Source of the DNA: Lachnospiraceae bacterium
GTDB lineage: Bacteria > Bacillota > Clostridia > Lachnospirales > Lachnospiraceae
Length of the DNA: 64,000 nt
Reading direction: 5' to 3'
Assembly (NCBI GenBank): GCA_024692955.1
Contig: JAILLW010000117.1
Location: 1 to 64,000 of the forward strand
Shown: in pieces, positions 48,369 to 59,400 of the stretch
Layout: each line of letters opens with the position of its first letter
How positions within the stretch are numbered: position 1 is the first letter of the stretch
Notes under the pieces: generated by a model
Databases searched by the model: none
The model's input: only the letters and a program-made list of their open reading frames with translations
What the model was told of the DNA's origin: nothing
Program-made: the position numbers and the translations under genes

Positions 48369-51300
48369 ATGAGCACGAAATGGAATCGTATGACAGCCCG
48401 TATCATGGCCGCATTGCTGGCATTACTTCTGGTTGCGGAGGGCGCCCTGCCGTCCTTTGCGGGAGAATTTTCCCCGGAAGGTGCCGGATCGGACACCTAT
48501 GAATCGGAAGGATCCGTACTTTCGGAAGAAACGGAATCTTTTGAGGAAGGAACGGACACGGATCCGGAACGGACGGATGAGGAAGAAGACCTGCCCGGGA
48601 GCCCGGAGAATGAGGATCCGGACGAAGATATCAACGATCCGGATATAAATATAACCGGAGATGACCCGACAGAAGATGCCGGTCTGATCAGGGAAGAAGA
48701 GGCCGATCCCGGGAAAGAGTTCGGGATTTATGAAGATGACGGCGACGATTTCATTCATGCGGAGAACGAAATCATAGAAGAGACCATGACCGAGATCACG
48801 GAGGATCATGCGGAAAGCCTCAAAGACGGAGAGGTCGCATCCGGCAACTGCGGCCTGAAAGATGAGGCAAACAGTTTTCATGAAGAAGATGTCGTATGGT
48901 CCGTAACGGATCTCGGGGAGGCGGGATATCAGCTGACCATCGAACTTGCGGAAGGCGTAGATACGTCCGTTAAGTACACGACCTGTGAGAATTCTTCTTA
49001 TGGGAGTCCCTGGTCTTTCTACAACCAAAAGATCAAAAAGCTGGTGATCGGAGACGGGATCAAAAAGATCGGGAAATATTCCTTTTACAGTATGCAGAAT
49101 CTGACCGAGGTGACCTTCGGAACGGATGTCACCGAATTCGGGAACAATCTGTTTCAGGACTGTAAGAGCCTTCAGACCATTACGCTTCCTGCGGGCCTGA
49201 CTACCGTTGGAAGCTGCATCTTCGAGGGCTGTACCGGGCTTACTTCGATCACGATCCCGGAATCCCTGACCGGAATCTCAAACGGCATGTTCAGCGGCTG
49301 CAGCAAGCTTGCGACCGTAAATATGCATGACGGGATCACTTCCATAGGGGAAACCGCGTTCATCTCCTGCTCCGCACTTACTTCCGTTACGCTCCCTTCC
49401 GGCCTGGAAACGATCGGAAAGCAGGCTTTCCAAAGCAGCGGTCTGACTTCCGTAACGATCCCGGCCGGCGTAACAACGCTTCCGGAGAAGGCGTTCTATT
49501 ATTGCGGAAGCCTTGCTTCTGTGGCATTCGGCGTGGACGAAGAAGAAAACTACGGGATCGAAACCATCGGAGATTATACTTTCTCGAACTGTTCGTTACT
49601 GTCCTCGATCACGCTTCCTTCTTCGGTCACCACGTTAAGAAGCTATGCGTTTGCCTATAACGGAAAACTGACGGAGGTAAACCTCAACGAGGGGCTTCTG
49701 ACCATAGGGGAAGGCGCGTTCAAATCCTTTAAAGCGGCCTCTCTCACGATCCCCTCTACGGTTACGACGCTCAATAATTATGCGTTTTCTTCCAATTCCC
49801 TTCTGACAGAGATCACATTTGCGAAAAACGCGGAAGAAAAATGCGCGCTTACAAAGATCGGCCAGTATGCTTTCGCCGATGCGACAAAGCTTACCGAGAT
49901 CACGCTCCCGGCTTCCGTAACGAATATCGAATATCCAAACATCTTAAATGGCTGCAGTCTGCTTGCGCATATCTATGTGGAAGACGGAAACACGGTCTAC
50001 AGAAACCGGAAGGATGCGCAGAATGTTAAGGACGGAGTGGTTTATAAGATTGACGGTGATACCGAATCTCTTTATATCCGTCCGCCTGCTTTTACCGGCT
50101 GTATTATGCCTTCCGAGGGAACCGTGACGCTGACGAAGGATTACTTCAACGGCACGGATGTTACGGAAGTCGTATTGCCCGCTTCCATAAAAACGATCGA
50201 TTCGAACGCCTTTGACGGCTGTACGAAGCTTGCTTCGATCACGTTCGCGGAAGGCACCGTACTTGAGACCATCGGCAGTTATGCATTCAGGGGATGTACC
50301 GCGCTCGAAGCGATCGATCTTCCGCCCTCACTTAAAACGATCAATTCGTCGGCCTTTGAGGGCTGCAGCCGTCTGGCCGCAGTGACCTTTGAAACGGACG
50401 AAGAAGAGCACTTAAGCCTCACGACCCTCGGTTCCTATGCCTTCTATAAGTGCTCTTCCCTTGGCTCGATCACGCTCCCGGGAACGATCACCCGGATGGA
50501 CGGAAATGTATTTCAGGCATGTACTTCTCTTGCGTCGGTAAATTTCGGCGAAGGCTGGAGCCTTACGATCATAAACGGAAATACCTTCAAAGGCTGTACC
50601 TCCCTGACCGGGATCACGATCCCTGACTCCGTGACGGAGATCAAGGACAACGCCTTTGACGGCTGTACCGGGATCACCTCTCTCAACATCCCCGGAACCG
50701 TGACGAAGATCAACGGCAGCGCGTTTAAAGGCTGCAGCGGGATCACGACCCTGACGCTGAATGACGGGCTTACCGAGATCGGATATTATGCATTCGAGGA
50801 CTGTACCGGGATCACTTCCCTTACCGTTCCGAAGACCGTAACGAAGATCCTGGGCGCGGCATTTAAGGGAAATACTTCACTTGCGACACTGACCTTCGCA
50901 AAGGGCGATGACGGCACCTGCGCACTGACCGACATCACCGGCGGACAATCTTTCGGCGGCACGGCGCTCACGACGGTTACGATCCCCATATCCATTGTTA
51001 ACCTTACCGATTCGACCTTCCAGAACTGTGCCGAATTACGGGCGGTCAATATCGAAGAAGGCGACCCTGCGAATCCCAAGTATTACAGCATAGCCGGGAT
51101 CGTCTACCTGGTGTCGAACAATACGCCGTTTATCAAGCCGGCGAAGGCGGACTTAAGCCAGATGGTCATCCAGGAAGACCCTGAGGGGATCCTCCGAAAA
51201 GATTACTATAAGGGAAATACTTCGATCACGGAAGTTACGATCCCTGCATGGGTCACAAAGATCGAAGCGGAAGCCTTCAAGGGCTGTACCGCGCTCAAAA

Positions 51301-54300
51301 AGGTGAAATACGCAGACGGATGCAAACTTGCGGCGATCGGCGCCAATGCGTTTGAAAACTGCACCTCTCTTGCCTCCTTCACCTGCCCGTCCACCATAAA
51401 GGAAACCGGGATCGGAAGCTATGCCTTCAAGGGCTGCACTTCGCTTGACAGTGTAACCTTATCGAAGAATATGACCAAGATCGCCAGCTATCTGTTCCAG
51501 AACTGCTCTTCCTTAACGAGCGTGAAGATCCCCGCGGGCGTAACGCAGATCATGTCATATGCGTTCTCCGGCTGTACGTCTCTTGCTTCGGTGACCTTTG
51601 AGGGTACGAGTGCCCTTACGGAGATCCAGTGGGATGCCTTCGAAAATACGGCTCTTAAATCGATCACCCTGCCGAAATCGCTGACAGCGCTTGACCGGTC
51701 GGCATTTTACAATTCCGCTTCCCTCGAGAACATCAACATCGAAAGCGGGAACACGGTATATTACAGCGAATCCGGGATCGTCTACAAAAAAGCTGACGGC
51801 TCCGTTTATATCACACCGCCGAAAAACCAGCATAAGGACGATACCAAAACCGAGTTCACCTCCGCGGACGTTCCCGCGAACGCGACCACGGTCACGATCC
51901 CGAAGAATATCCGTGTGATCAAATCCGGCGCGTTTAAGAACAACAGTAAAGTAAAAACCGTAAAATTCGCCAAGGGAAGCAAGCTCACGACGATCGAGGA
52001 ACAGGCTTTCTGCAGGGCGAGCAGTCTCACTACGATCAAACTGCCTTCCGGACTTAAAACGATCGGATACCGGGCATTTTATGACTGCGACGCCATAAAG
52101 AGCATCAAGATCCCCGCCACCGTGACCTCGATCGGGACGGAGGCTTTCTCGAGCTGCGCCAAGCTGTCTTCCGCGACGATCAACTGTCCGAATACGGGGA
52201 ACAAGACCTTCTACAGCTGCGGAAAACTTGCGACCGTAAAACTCGGCTCCGGCGTAAAAACGATCGGCGACAGCTGCTTCTATAATGACAGTTCCCTGAA
52301 GAAACTGACGCTTAACAAGGGTCTTACCTCGATCGGCGAAACAGCTTTCTACTGCTGTACGAGCCTTAAGTCCGTAAGCATTCCCGCTACCGTAACGAGC
52401 GCAGGGATCGGCACATTCAATAGCTGTACGAATCTGGCTTCCGCGACGATCCCCGGATCGCTTACGAGCATTCCGAACAGCATGTTTTACGGCTGCCGTT
52501 CCCTGAAAAAAGCAACGATCCAGAAAGGCGTGACCACGATCGGCCCGTCGGCGTTTTCCACGACCCTGCTTCCTTCCGTCAGCCTGCCGGATACAGTGAA
52601 CTTTATCGGAAATAACGCATTTAAGGATTGTATGGTATTAAAGAGTATCCGGATCCCCGATAAGGTGACCTTTATCGGAACGAGTGTCTTTGAAGGCTGC
52701 GCTTCACTCGAAAAGTTCTCGTGGCCGGCCTCGATCACATCGATCCCTTCCGGAACGTTCCGGTACTGCAGCCGGCTTTCCGAGATCGTTCTGCCGGAGG
52801 GCACGGCTTCGATCAGCGATTATGCCTTCGAAGGCTGCACATCGCTGAAGATCCTGAACGTTCCTTCCACCGTCAGCTCGATCGATGTGCTGGCTTTCAA
52901 ACTGGACAGCGCTCTCGAGGAGATCAATGTGGCAGACGGAAATGCGACCTATCTCTCCGTAGACGGGATCCTTTACCGCCGTACGGCAGCAGGAAAAGAA
53001 TTTGTCTACTGTCCGCTCGCCTGGAACAGCTCCGATACGCTGACCCCTCCGGACGGCCTTAGTTCGATCCCGGCGAAAGCGTATTACGGGAATAAGACGA
53101 TCGTGCACCTCGTGATCCCGGCTACGGTGACTTCGATCGGAGAATCCGCTTTCGAAAACTGCACCTCGCTTCGGACCGTGACCTTTGAGGCAGGCTGCCG
53201 GCTGACTTCGCTTCCGGCATCCGCTTTTTCGGGCTGTATCGACCTTAACACCGTATCGTTCCTCGGAGATACTTCCGTCACCTCCTTCGGTAATTACGCT
53301 TTCTATCAGTGCGCGGACCTTACGGAGATCCGCTTTGAGAATAATTCGACGGATATTGCCGTCGGAAAGGAATGTTTCTATCAGGACTATGCCTTTACGG
53401 GTATTTTTGAAGGGAAAGAGCTCGCTTCACTCGGAGATATCGGTTACGGTACGTTTTATCAGTGCAGATCGATCCGCGACCTCAGGATCGGTGCCTCCTG
53501 CGAAACGATCGGAACAACGAGGAGTGAAGATGCGGATGCCGATGTCTTTGCAGGCTGTGAAAACTTAAGGAGCTTTACGGCGGATGACGGAGGCATATTC
53601 TCCGCAGCCGACGGCGTTCTTTTCCGGGAAGACTGGGATGACGGAGAATTCTCCGTAACAGGGCCCACCCTCTTTAAATATCCTTTCCAAAAAGCGGATG
53701 AGGAATATACGATCCCGGAAGGGACGGTGGCTGTTGCGAATTACGCGTTTGCAAACTGCAAAGAGATCGTATCCGTTACGCCGTCCGAAGAACTTGAGAT
53801 CATCTATAAGCGGGGATTTTATCAATCATCCGTTGAGGAATTTGACTTTGAAACCGCGGGATCAAGTCTCCGCGTGATCGATGTCGCGGCCTTCCGCGGA
53901 TGCAGTTCGCTGAAGAAAGCAGAGTTGGGAGAAAGCTCGATCAGGGTCCTTCAGGGAAGCGCTTTTCGAAACTGCTCCCGGATGCAGGAAGTGATCCTTC
54001 CCGAAGATCAGATGACGGCGATCGGATCCTATGCATTCTACGGCTGCAGCGCGATGAAACATATGAATCTCGATGATACGGTCACCACGATCGGGGACTA
54101 TGCCTTCAACAGTTGCGGAAGCTGGCTGGATGTCAGGATCCCGCAGGGACTTACGGGATCGATCCCGAAATATGCCTATGCCTACTGTTACAAGCTGAAG
54201 ACGTTGGAATTCCCGGCAGGCGTCACCTCGCTCGGCGATTACGCGTTCTATTACTGTAGCGGTCTGGAAACCGTAACCATTCCGGCCACGCTCAAATCGA

Positions 54301-57300
54301 TCGGGGAAAGATGCTTCTATGACTGCTATGGGATGACGGAACTTACTTTTGCGGACCGGAGCGAGGGAGAAAACCTTTATATCGATGACTGGGCTTTCCG
54401 CTACTGCTCCAAACTCACGCAGGTGAAACTCCCTGAGAAACTGACCTCGATCGGAAGCGAGGTTTTCGGGGACTGTTCGGAACTAAAGCGGGTGGAGCTT
54501 CCCTCGACCCTTGCTTCGGTCGCGAATAATACCTATATAACGATAAACGACAGCAAGATTTACGGGAGTTATATGTTCCTGAATGATTCGAAACTGCGCC
54601 AGTTGATCGTCCGGAATCCGGCGCTGAACCTGAAGGATAACGCCTTCTACAGCACGAATTCCTCATCGGGTACGCAGACGGTCTATGTTTACAGCAGTAA
54701 GTATGAGGATCCCGAAGCTGCGGATCCCATCGAAACCGTGATATACCGTTATTGCGGGAACAAGTCCTCAGGTAAATATGCGCTCACCTTTGTGGAGCTG
54801 GAGGATCTTGATGATGAAACTGCGGATCCCGGATATGAAAATCCGGATCCGGTCAACCCGGACGATCCTTCGAGCTATCCGAAGAGCGGTGTGGTCAAAG
54901 CTGCCGACAATGCTGAGATCTGTTGGGCTTATGATGAGATTACGAAGACCGTCACGATCTCGGGAACGGGCGCCATGCCGGACCGGTCGACCGGCTGGGT
55001 AAATGTAGACGGAGTGCTGACAAATATGGAAGCGCAGACGATCCCGTGGAAATACTATTACGGAAAGGTCGCGGAGCATCTTACGATCGGAGAAGGAATC
55101 ACCGGGATCGGCAGTTATTGCTTTAACAATATGACGGCTCTAAAAGATGTTTCCCTTCCGTCTACGCTCGCATCGATCGGGAATTATGCTTTTTACTGTT
55201 GTTCATCCCTGACATCCCTTGTGATGCCGGCCGGCTTAAGATCGATCGGGAGTGACGCATTCTGCGGCTGCACCTTACTTACATCCTTCACCATGAATGA
55301 AGGACTTGAAACGGTAGCTTATGATGCTTTCTATCAGACGCGGATCACGGAGCTTCATCTTCCTTCGACGCTGACCGCGATCAGCCCCGATGCGCTGAAC
55401 TATTGCTTTTTAACCGAATCGGAGGGAGGGGACTACATCTCCGCGCTGGAGACCGTGACGGTGGCGGAAGGAAACCGGTATTACCGGGTAGAAGACAATG
55501 TCCTTTATCGGATCGAGAACGGAAAAGAGACCCAGATCTGGGGAAGGCTCGTCCGGAAAATGGAGATTGACGGAGAAGAAACCGATGTGCTCTATATCCC
55601 CGCTTCCTATCAGATCGCTTATGAAGACAGTAATCTGGATCGTTCCTACCGGTACGCGAAGGTCACCTGCATCATCGTGGACGAGGATAATCCTGTTTAC
55701 AGTACGGATGAGGATCACACCGCGCTCTACAGCAAAGACGGAAACATCCTTTATATGGTCCCGTATGATTATGAAGGGGAATTTACGGTTCGGGAAGGGA
55801 CCAGGATCATCGGCGAAAATGCCATGAGGAGCCGAAGCGGTATCACGAAAGTGAGCTTCCCGGATTCCGTGACCGAGATCCGGGACAGCGCGATGTATTA
55901 CTGCACTTCGCTCCGGGAAGTCAAATTCAGCGCTTCCCTTTGGAAGATCGGTTATCAGGCATTCTATAACTGCAGCTCCTTAAGGAAAGTGACGCTCCCC
56001 GAAGGGATCGCAGAGATCGGGGATTCCGCGTTTTCAACCTGTTATGCTTTAAGATCGGTGAATCTCCCCGCAACGCTTACCTCCCTCGGAAACTATGCGT
56101 TCGCATACTGCGATGAGCTTCGTTCGATCGAGATCCCGGGGAGCATCGGAACGATCCGGGAAGACTGTTTCTACAGTGATGACAGTCTGGATGACATCAG
56201 GATCGGGGAAGGGATCACCGAGATCGGGGAATGGGCCTTCGGCTATTGTACTTCCCTCGAGCGGATCACGCTTCCGGAGAGCCTGCGTTCCATCCGGAAC
56301 AATGCCTTTTCCTACTGCAGCAGCCTTGCGCGTGTCGAGATCCCTGCGAGCGTGGATGATATCTATTATTCGACTTCGACTTCCGGGAGCACGAACTATT
56401 ATTATTCTCCTTTCGAATGCTGTGCCTATGAACTGACCTTCTACGGCGAGAGAGGCTGCTATGCGCAGAGCTGGGTGGAGAATAATGATATCAAGTATCA
56501 ATCCGGCACATCATTATACATACATAATGCATCCTTCGTGACCGGTGTTCCGGCGAAATACCTGATCACCTATGTCCTTGATCCGGATGAAGGAGAGCAG
56601 AATCATATCGCGAATCCGGCTTCGTTCCGCGCGGAAGGAGAGGTGATCACCATTTATCCCGCAACGAAGGAAGCTTCAACGGAAGCACCGGACGGCTATG
56701 AATTCGGAGGATGGTATACCGATAAGGAGCTGACCGAGCGGGTAGAGAAGATCATTCCTTCCGCAGACCGTCACAGCTTTACGCTCTATCCGGAATGGCT
56801 TCGGAATAACCGGGTTTCGATCGAGACCGAAGAAGGAGGTGTCATCGTGCTCGTGCCGAACGGAAGGAGCCTTTCCGATGTGGGCTATCAGCCGGTTTCG
56901 GAAGACGGGAAAAGATCCGCAGGTCTTGTCTTTGCAGATAATGAAGATCTGGCCTTCTCCCTGAACGCACCCGTTTATGAGGATCTTCAGCTGAAAGCGG
57001 TATTTGTATCCGCGGACGAAGCACTTACAAAGGCGCCGTTCTCCTCAGTCGAAAGCGGCGAGGTACCCGTCGGGATCGTGCTCTCGCTTACAAGCGATAC
57101 GCCGGATGCGCATATCTACTACACGATTAACGGCGATGAGCCGCTTGACGCGGAAGGAGAGGCGGCCGAAGATGCACTCCGTTATAAAGACCGTATCCTC
57201 CTTACGGAAGATGTCTTTGACGGCGGAGATACCGTGACCCTGAAGGCCATGGCGGTAAAGAAGGGTGCCGTAAGCGCGATGTCCGTATACGAATACCGTC

Positions 57301-59348
57301 TGATGGATGAAGACGGGTACTGGGGAAGCGTTCTTCCCATGGACCGGTCGGAATACGCGGAGGCCGAAAAGACAGCAGGCGGCTTATGGATCGCGGGTCT
57401 TCGGGAGTCCTATCCTTATACCGGAGCGGCGGTGAAGCCGGGTATCCGGGTATATGACGGAAAGGCTCTCCTCAAGGAAGGCAAAGATTATACCGTAAGC
57501 TTTAAGAACAATGTGAACGCAACACCGGAAAACGCCCCGGAGTCCAAACTGCCTCAGCTTACGGTAACCGGAAAGAATAATTACAAAGATTCCATGAAAG
57601 CGACATTCCGGATCGGACAAAAGTCCGTTTCCTCGCTTTCCTATACGGCGAAATGCTATCTCACCTGGACAGAGACGATCGACGGGTCCTATTACTATTT
57701 CGAGGAACCGGTATTCGTGAAGCTTAACCCAGGAAAGAAGGCACAGAAGCCCGTTCCGGCACTGAATGATAACGGAAAAGCACTGAAAGCCGGAAAAGAC
57801 TTTACCGTCCGGTATTATACCGCTGTATTTAAGAAAGAGAACGACCGGCTTCCCGAGATGGAGGATGATATTACGACGAACTGGGGAAGATATACGCCGG
57901 TTGCTGCTCCGAAGGATCCGGGCATATACTGCGCGGCCGTGACCGGAAAAGGAAACTATACGGGTACGAGGTATTACCGTTTCCATATCGAAAAGGATCT
58001 GATCCCGATCTCAAAGGCGCAGATCACCGGATTCGTAAAGAGTTATGAATATGACGACGGAGATGCGATCTATCAGAACAAGATGGTGCTGAAACGCGGA
58101 AAAGACACTCTGGTATCCGGAACGGATTATTCCTTAAGCTACAGCAACAACCGTGAAGTCGGAACAGCCACGCTGATCATCTACGGAAGAGGCAAATACA
58201 CCGGGATGGTGAAAAAGACCTATAAGATCACCGGACTGCCCTTTAAGAAAGCGAAACTCTACGAGTTCCAGAAATCGCTCTCCTATACCGGAAAGCCTCT
58301 CTTCCAGACCGCCGCGTTCTTTACCTATCCGGTAAAGACGGACACCGGGATCGCCTACGTGGATCTCGTCGAGGGCGCTGACTACAAGGTGTCGTACAGC
58401 AGGAACATCGAAAAAGGAAAGGCCACCGTTACCTATACGGGACTGGGGCTTCTGTACGGTTCGGTGAAAAAGACCTTCACGATCAAGGGACTTGACATCA
58501 ATAAGGCATCAAAGCAGAAACGCCCGACCGTAAAGGCCGTGATCGAAGGAGGAAATAATGTTCCTTACGCAAAGGGGGGCGTAAAGCCTGCCGTCAGCGT
58601 AACTTTCCGGGAACAGCCCCTTGCGGAAGGCAGGGATTATACAGTAAAATACAGGAACAACCTGAAGCTTGCGGAAGCATCGGGGAAAAACACCGATCCC
58701 GCGGTGATCATCACCGGAAAAGGGAACTTCGCCGGGAGCATTACGATCCCGTTCTCGATCGTAGAAAGCGACATCGGCAGCCTTTCGATCAACGCTTCCG
58801 ACGTGGTATACGGCACGAGGGAAAATGCGGCCGCGGCGAAAGTGAAGATCACCGACACGACCGGAAAGGCTCTGATCGCGGGCACGGATTATGAGAAAGC
58901 CTTTGAATATGCCTTCGAGGAGCCCGGAAGCGTTGTGAACGCGCAGGGGACCCCGGCAGGAAATAAGGCCGCGGGAGATGCTTTTGATCCTTCGACCGAG
59001 TATCCGGCAGCAGGGAGCGTGATCCGCGTGACCGTGACCGGAAAGGGCAACTACCGGGAAACGATCAGTGCAGTCTACCGGGTGACGACGGCGGACATTT
59101 CGAAAGCCGTGATCAAACTGAAGGCCGGAAAGACCTTTACCTATACGGGCAGCGGGATCGTACCTTCGAAAGAGGATCTTTCCGTTAAGGTCGGAGGAAA
59201 AGAACTTACCGATACGGATTATGAGATCATTTCCGTAACGAACAACCTGTCGAAAGGAAAAGCGATCCTGACGATCCGCGGGACCGGCCCGAACTACGGC
59301 GGAATAAAAACGCAGACCTTCGCGATCAACGCGAAATCCATGAAATAG
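48369..59348 (+). CDS. Giant BspA-type leucine-rich-repeat surface protein (3,659 aa)
   Basis: A 3,659-aa secreted protein. The signal peptide (MSTKWNRMTARIMAALLALL to about residue 31) and a very acidic linker (about 32-150) precede two blocks of BspA/LRR_5 repeats, about 200-2140 and 2210-2690. The repeats have the pattern AFxGCTSLxSITIPxxVTxI. A linker around 2150-2205 (NPDPVNPDDPSSYPKSG) divides the blocks. Then come a Listeria-Bacteroides-type repeat (about 2730-2805, EFGGWYTDKELTERV) and a chitobiase/hexosaminidase C-terminal-like fold (about 2895-2980, DAHIYYTINGDEPLD). At least five tandem beta modules follow (about 3005-3659, DYTVSFKNNVNATPEN, LTVTGKNNYKDS). No LPXTG or membrane tail is visible. 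BspA proteins mediate adhesion in other bacteria; its target is unknown. GGAGGA lies before the ATG. Confidence 0.9.
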   Translation: MSTKWNRMTARIMAALLALLLVAEGALPSFAGEFSPEGAGSDTYESEGSVLSEETESFEEGTDTDPERTDEEEDLPGSPENEDPDEDINDPDINITGDDPTEDAGLIREEEADPGKEFGIYEDDGDDFIHAENEIIEETMTEITEDHAESLKDGEVASGNCGLKDEANSFHEEDVVWSVTDLGEAGYQLTIELAEGVDTSVKYTTCENSSYGSPWSFYNQKIKKLVIGDGIKKIGKYSFYSMQNLTEVTFGTDVTEFGNNLFQDCKSLQTITLPAGLTTVGSCIFEGCTGLTSITIPESLTGISNGMFSGCSKLATVNMHDGITSIGETAFISCSALTSVTLPSGLETIGKQAFQSSGLTSVTIPAGVTTLPEKAFYYCGSLASVAFGVDEEENYGIETIGDYTFSNCSLLSSITLPSSVTTLRSYAFAYNGKLTEVNLNEGLLTIGEGAFKSFKAASLTIPSTVTTLNNYAFSSNSLLTEITFAKNAEEKCALTKIGQYAFADATKLTEITLPASVTNIEYPNILNGCSLLAHIYVEDGNTVYRNRKDAQNVKDGVVYKIDGDTESLYIRPPAFTGCIMPSEGTVTLTKDYFNGTDVTEVVLPASIKTIDSNAFDGCTKLASITFAEGTVLETIGSYAFRGCTALEAIDLPPSLKTINSSAFEGCSRLAAVTFETDEEEHLSLTTLGSYAFYKCSSLGSITLPGTITRMDGNVFQACTSLASVNFGEGWSLTIINGNTFKGCTSLTGITIPDSVTEIKDNAFDGCTGITSLNIPGTVTKINGSAFKGCSGITTLTLNDGLTEIGYYAFEDCTGITSLTVPKTVTKILGAAFKGNTSLATLTFAKGDDGTCALTDITGGQSFGGTALTTVTIPISIVNLTDSTFQNCAELRAVNIEEGDPANPKYYSIAGIVYLVSNNTPFIKPAKADLSQMVIQEDPEGILRKDYYKGNTSITEVTIPAWVTKIEAEAFKGCTALKKVKYADGCKLAAIGANAFENCTSLASFTCPSTIKETGIGSYAFKGCTSLDSVTLSKNMTKIASYLFQNCSSLTSVKIPAGVTQIMSYAFSGCTSLASVTFEGTSALTEIQWDAFENTALKSITLPKSLTALDRSAFYNSASLENINIESGNTVYYSESGIVYKKADGSVYITPPKNQHKDDTKTEFTSADVPANATTVTIPKNIRVIKSGAFKNNSKVKTVKFAKGSKLTTIEEQAFCRASSLTTIKLPSGLKTIGYRAFYDCDAIKSIKIPATVTSIGTEAFSSCAKLSSATINCPNTGNKTFYSCGKLATVKLGSGVKTIGDSCFYNDSSLKKLTLNKGLTSIGETAFYCCTSLKSVSIPATVTSAGIGTFNSCTNLASATIPGSLTSIPNSMFYGCRSLKKATIQKGVTTIGPSAFSTTLLPSVSLPDTVNFIGNNAFKDCMVLKSIRIPDKVTFIGTSVFEGCASLEKFSWPASITSIPSGTFRYCSRLSEIVLPEGTASISDYAFEGCTSLKILNVPSTVSSIDVLAFKLDSALEEINVADGNATYLSVDGILYRRTAAGKEFVYCPLAWNSSDTLTPPDGLSSIPAKAYYGNKTIVHLVIPATVTSIGESAFENCTSLRTVTFEAGCRLTSLPASAFSGCIDLNTVSFLGDTSVTSFGNYAFYQCADLTEIRFENNSTDIAVGKECFYQDYAFTGIFEGKELASLGDIGYGTFYQCRSIRDLRIGASCETIGTTRSEDADADVFAGCENLRSFTADDGGIFSAADGVLFREDWDDGEFSVTGPTLFKYPFQKADEEYTIPEGTVAVANYAFANCKEIVSVTPSEELEIIYKRGFYQSSVEEFDFETAGSSLRVIDVAAFRGCSSLKKAELGESSIRVLQGSAFRNCSRMQEVILPEDQMTAIGSYAFYGCSAMKHMNLDDTVTTIGDYAFNSCGSWLDVRIPQGLTGSIPKYAYAYCYKLKTLEFPAGVTSLGDYAFYYCSGLETVTIPATLKSIGERCFYDCYGMTELTFADRSEGENLYIDDWAFRYCSKLTQVKLPEKLTSIGSEVFGDCSELKRVELPSTLASVANNTYITINDSKIYGSYMFLNDSKLRQLIVRNPALNLKDNAFYSTNSSSGTQTVYVYSSKYEDPEAADPIETVIYRYCGNKSSGKYALTFVELEDLDDETADPGYENPDPVNPDDPSSYPKSGVVKAADNAEICWAYDEITKTVTISGTGAMPDRSTGWVNVDGVLTNMEAQTIPWKYYYGKVAEHLTIGEGITGIGSYCFNNMTALKDVSLPSTLASIGNYAFYCCSSLTSLVMPAGLRSIGSDAFCGCTLLTSFTMNEGLETVAYDAFYQTRITELHLPSTLTAISPDALNYCFLTESEGGDYISALETVTVAEGNRYYRVEDNVLYRIENGKETQIWGRLVRKMEIDGEETDVLYIPASYQIAYEDSNLDRSYRYAKVTCIIVDEDNPVYSTDEDHTALYSKDGNILYMVPYDYEGEFTVREGTRIIGENAMRSRSGITKVSFPDSVTEIRDSAMYYCTSLREVKFSASLWKIGYQAFYNCSSLRKVTLPEGIAEIGDSAFSTCYALRSVNLPATLTSLGNYAFAYCDELRSIEIPGSIGTIREDCFYSDDSLDDIRIGEGITEIGEWAFGYCTSLERITLPESLRSIRNNAFSYCSSLARVEIPASVDDIYYSTSTSGSTNYYYSPFECCAYELTFYGERGCYAQSWVENNDIKYQSGTSLYIHNASFVTGVPAKYLITYVLDPDEGEQNHIANPASFRAEGEVITIYPATKEASTEAPDGYEFGGWYTDKELTERVEKIIPSADRHSFTLYPEWLRNNRVSIETEEGGVIVLVPNGRSLSDVGYQPVSEDGKRSAGLVFADNEDLAFSLNAPVYEDLQLKAVFVSADEALTKAPFSSVESGEVPVGIVLSLTSDTPDAHIYYTINGDEPLDAEGEAAEDALRYKDRILLTEDVFDGGDTVTLKAMAVKKGAVSAMSVYEYRLMDEDGYWGSVLPMDRSEYAEAEKTAGGLWIAGLRESYPYTGAAVKPGIRVYDGKALLKEGKDYTVSFKNNVNATPENAPESKLPQLTVTGKNNYKDSMKATFRIGQKSVSSLSYTAKCYLTWTETIDGSYYYFEEPVFVKLNPGKKAQKPVPALNDNGKALKAGKDFTVRYYTAVFKKENDRLPEMEDDITTNWGRYTPVAAPKDPGIYCAAVTGKGNYTGTRYYRFHIEKDLIPISKAQITGFVKSYEYDDGDAIYQNKMVLKRGKDTLVSGTDYSLSYSNNREVGTATLIIYGRGKYTGMVKKTYKITGLPFKKAKLYEFQKSLSYTGKPLFQTAAFFTYPVKTDTGIAYVDLVEGADYKVSYSRNIEKGKATVTYTGLGLLYGSVKKTFTIKGLDINKASKQKRPTVKAVIEGGNNVPYAKGGVKPAVSVTFREQPLAEGRDYTVKYRNNLKLAEASGKNTDPAVIITGKGNFAGSITIPFSIVESDIGSLSINASDVVYGTRENAAAAKVKITDTTGKALIAGTDYEKAFEYAFEEPGSVVNAQGTPAGNKAAGDAFDPSTEYPAAGSVIRVTVTGKGNYRETISAVYRVTTADISKAVIKLKAGKTFTYTGSGIVPSKEDLSVKVGGKELTDTDYEIISVTNNLSKGKAILTIRGTGPNYGGIKTQTFAINAKSMK

Positions 59349-59369
59349 GCGGTTTCCGAACAGAAAGAA

Positions 59370-59400
59370 CGGAATGCCGCCGGTATTAGGAGGCATTCCG
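59370..59400 (+). promoter_or_regulatory. Perfect hairpin occluding the ribosome site of the next gene
   Basis: CGGAATGCC (59370-59378) pairs perfectly with GGCATTCCG (59392-59400), which directly abuts the ATG at 59401. The AGGAGG site is split between the 13-nt loop and the 3' arm, so folding would hide it. No T-run follows. Confidence 0.7.

Noticed and set aside
49000-56500. Regularly spaced near-repeats that could look like a CRISPR array
   Set aside because: The repeats are in frame, diverge freely at third positions and encode BspA leucine-rich repeats; there is no constant repeat with unique spacers and no cas gene.
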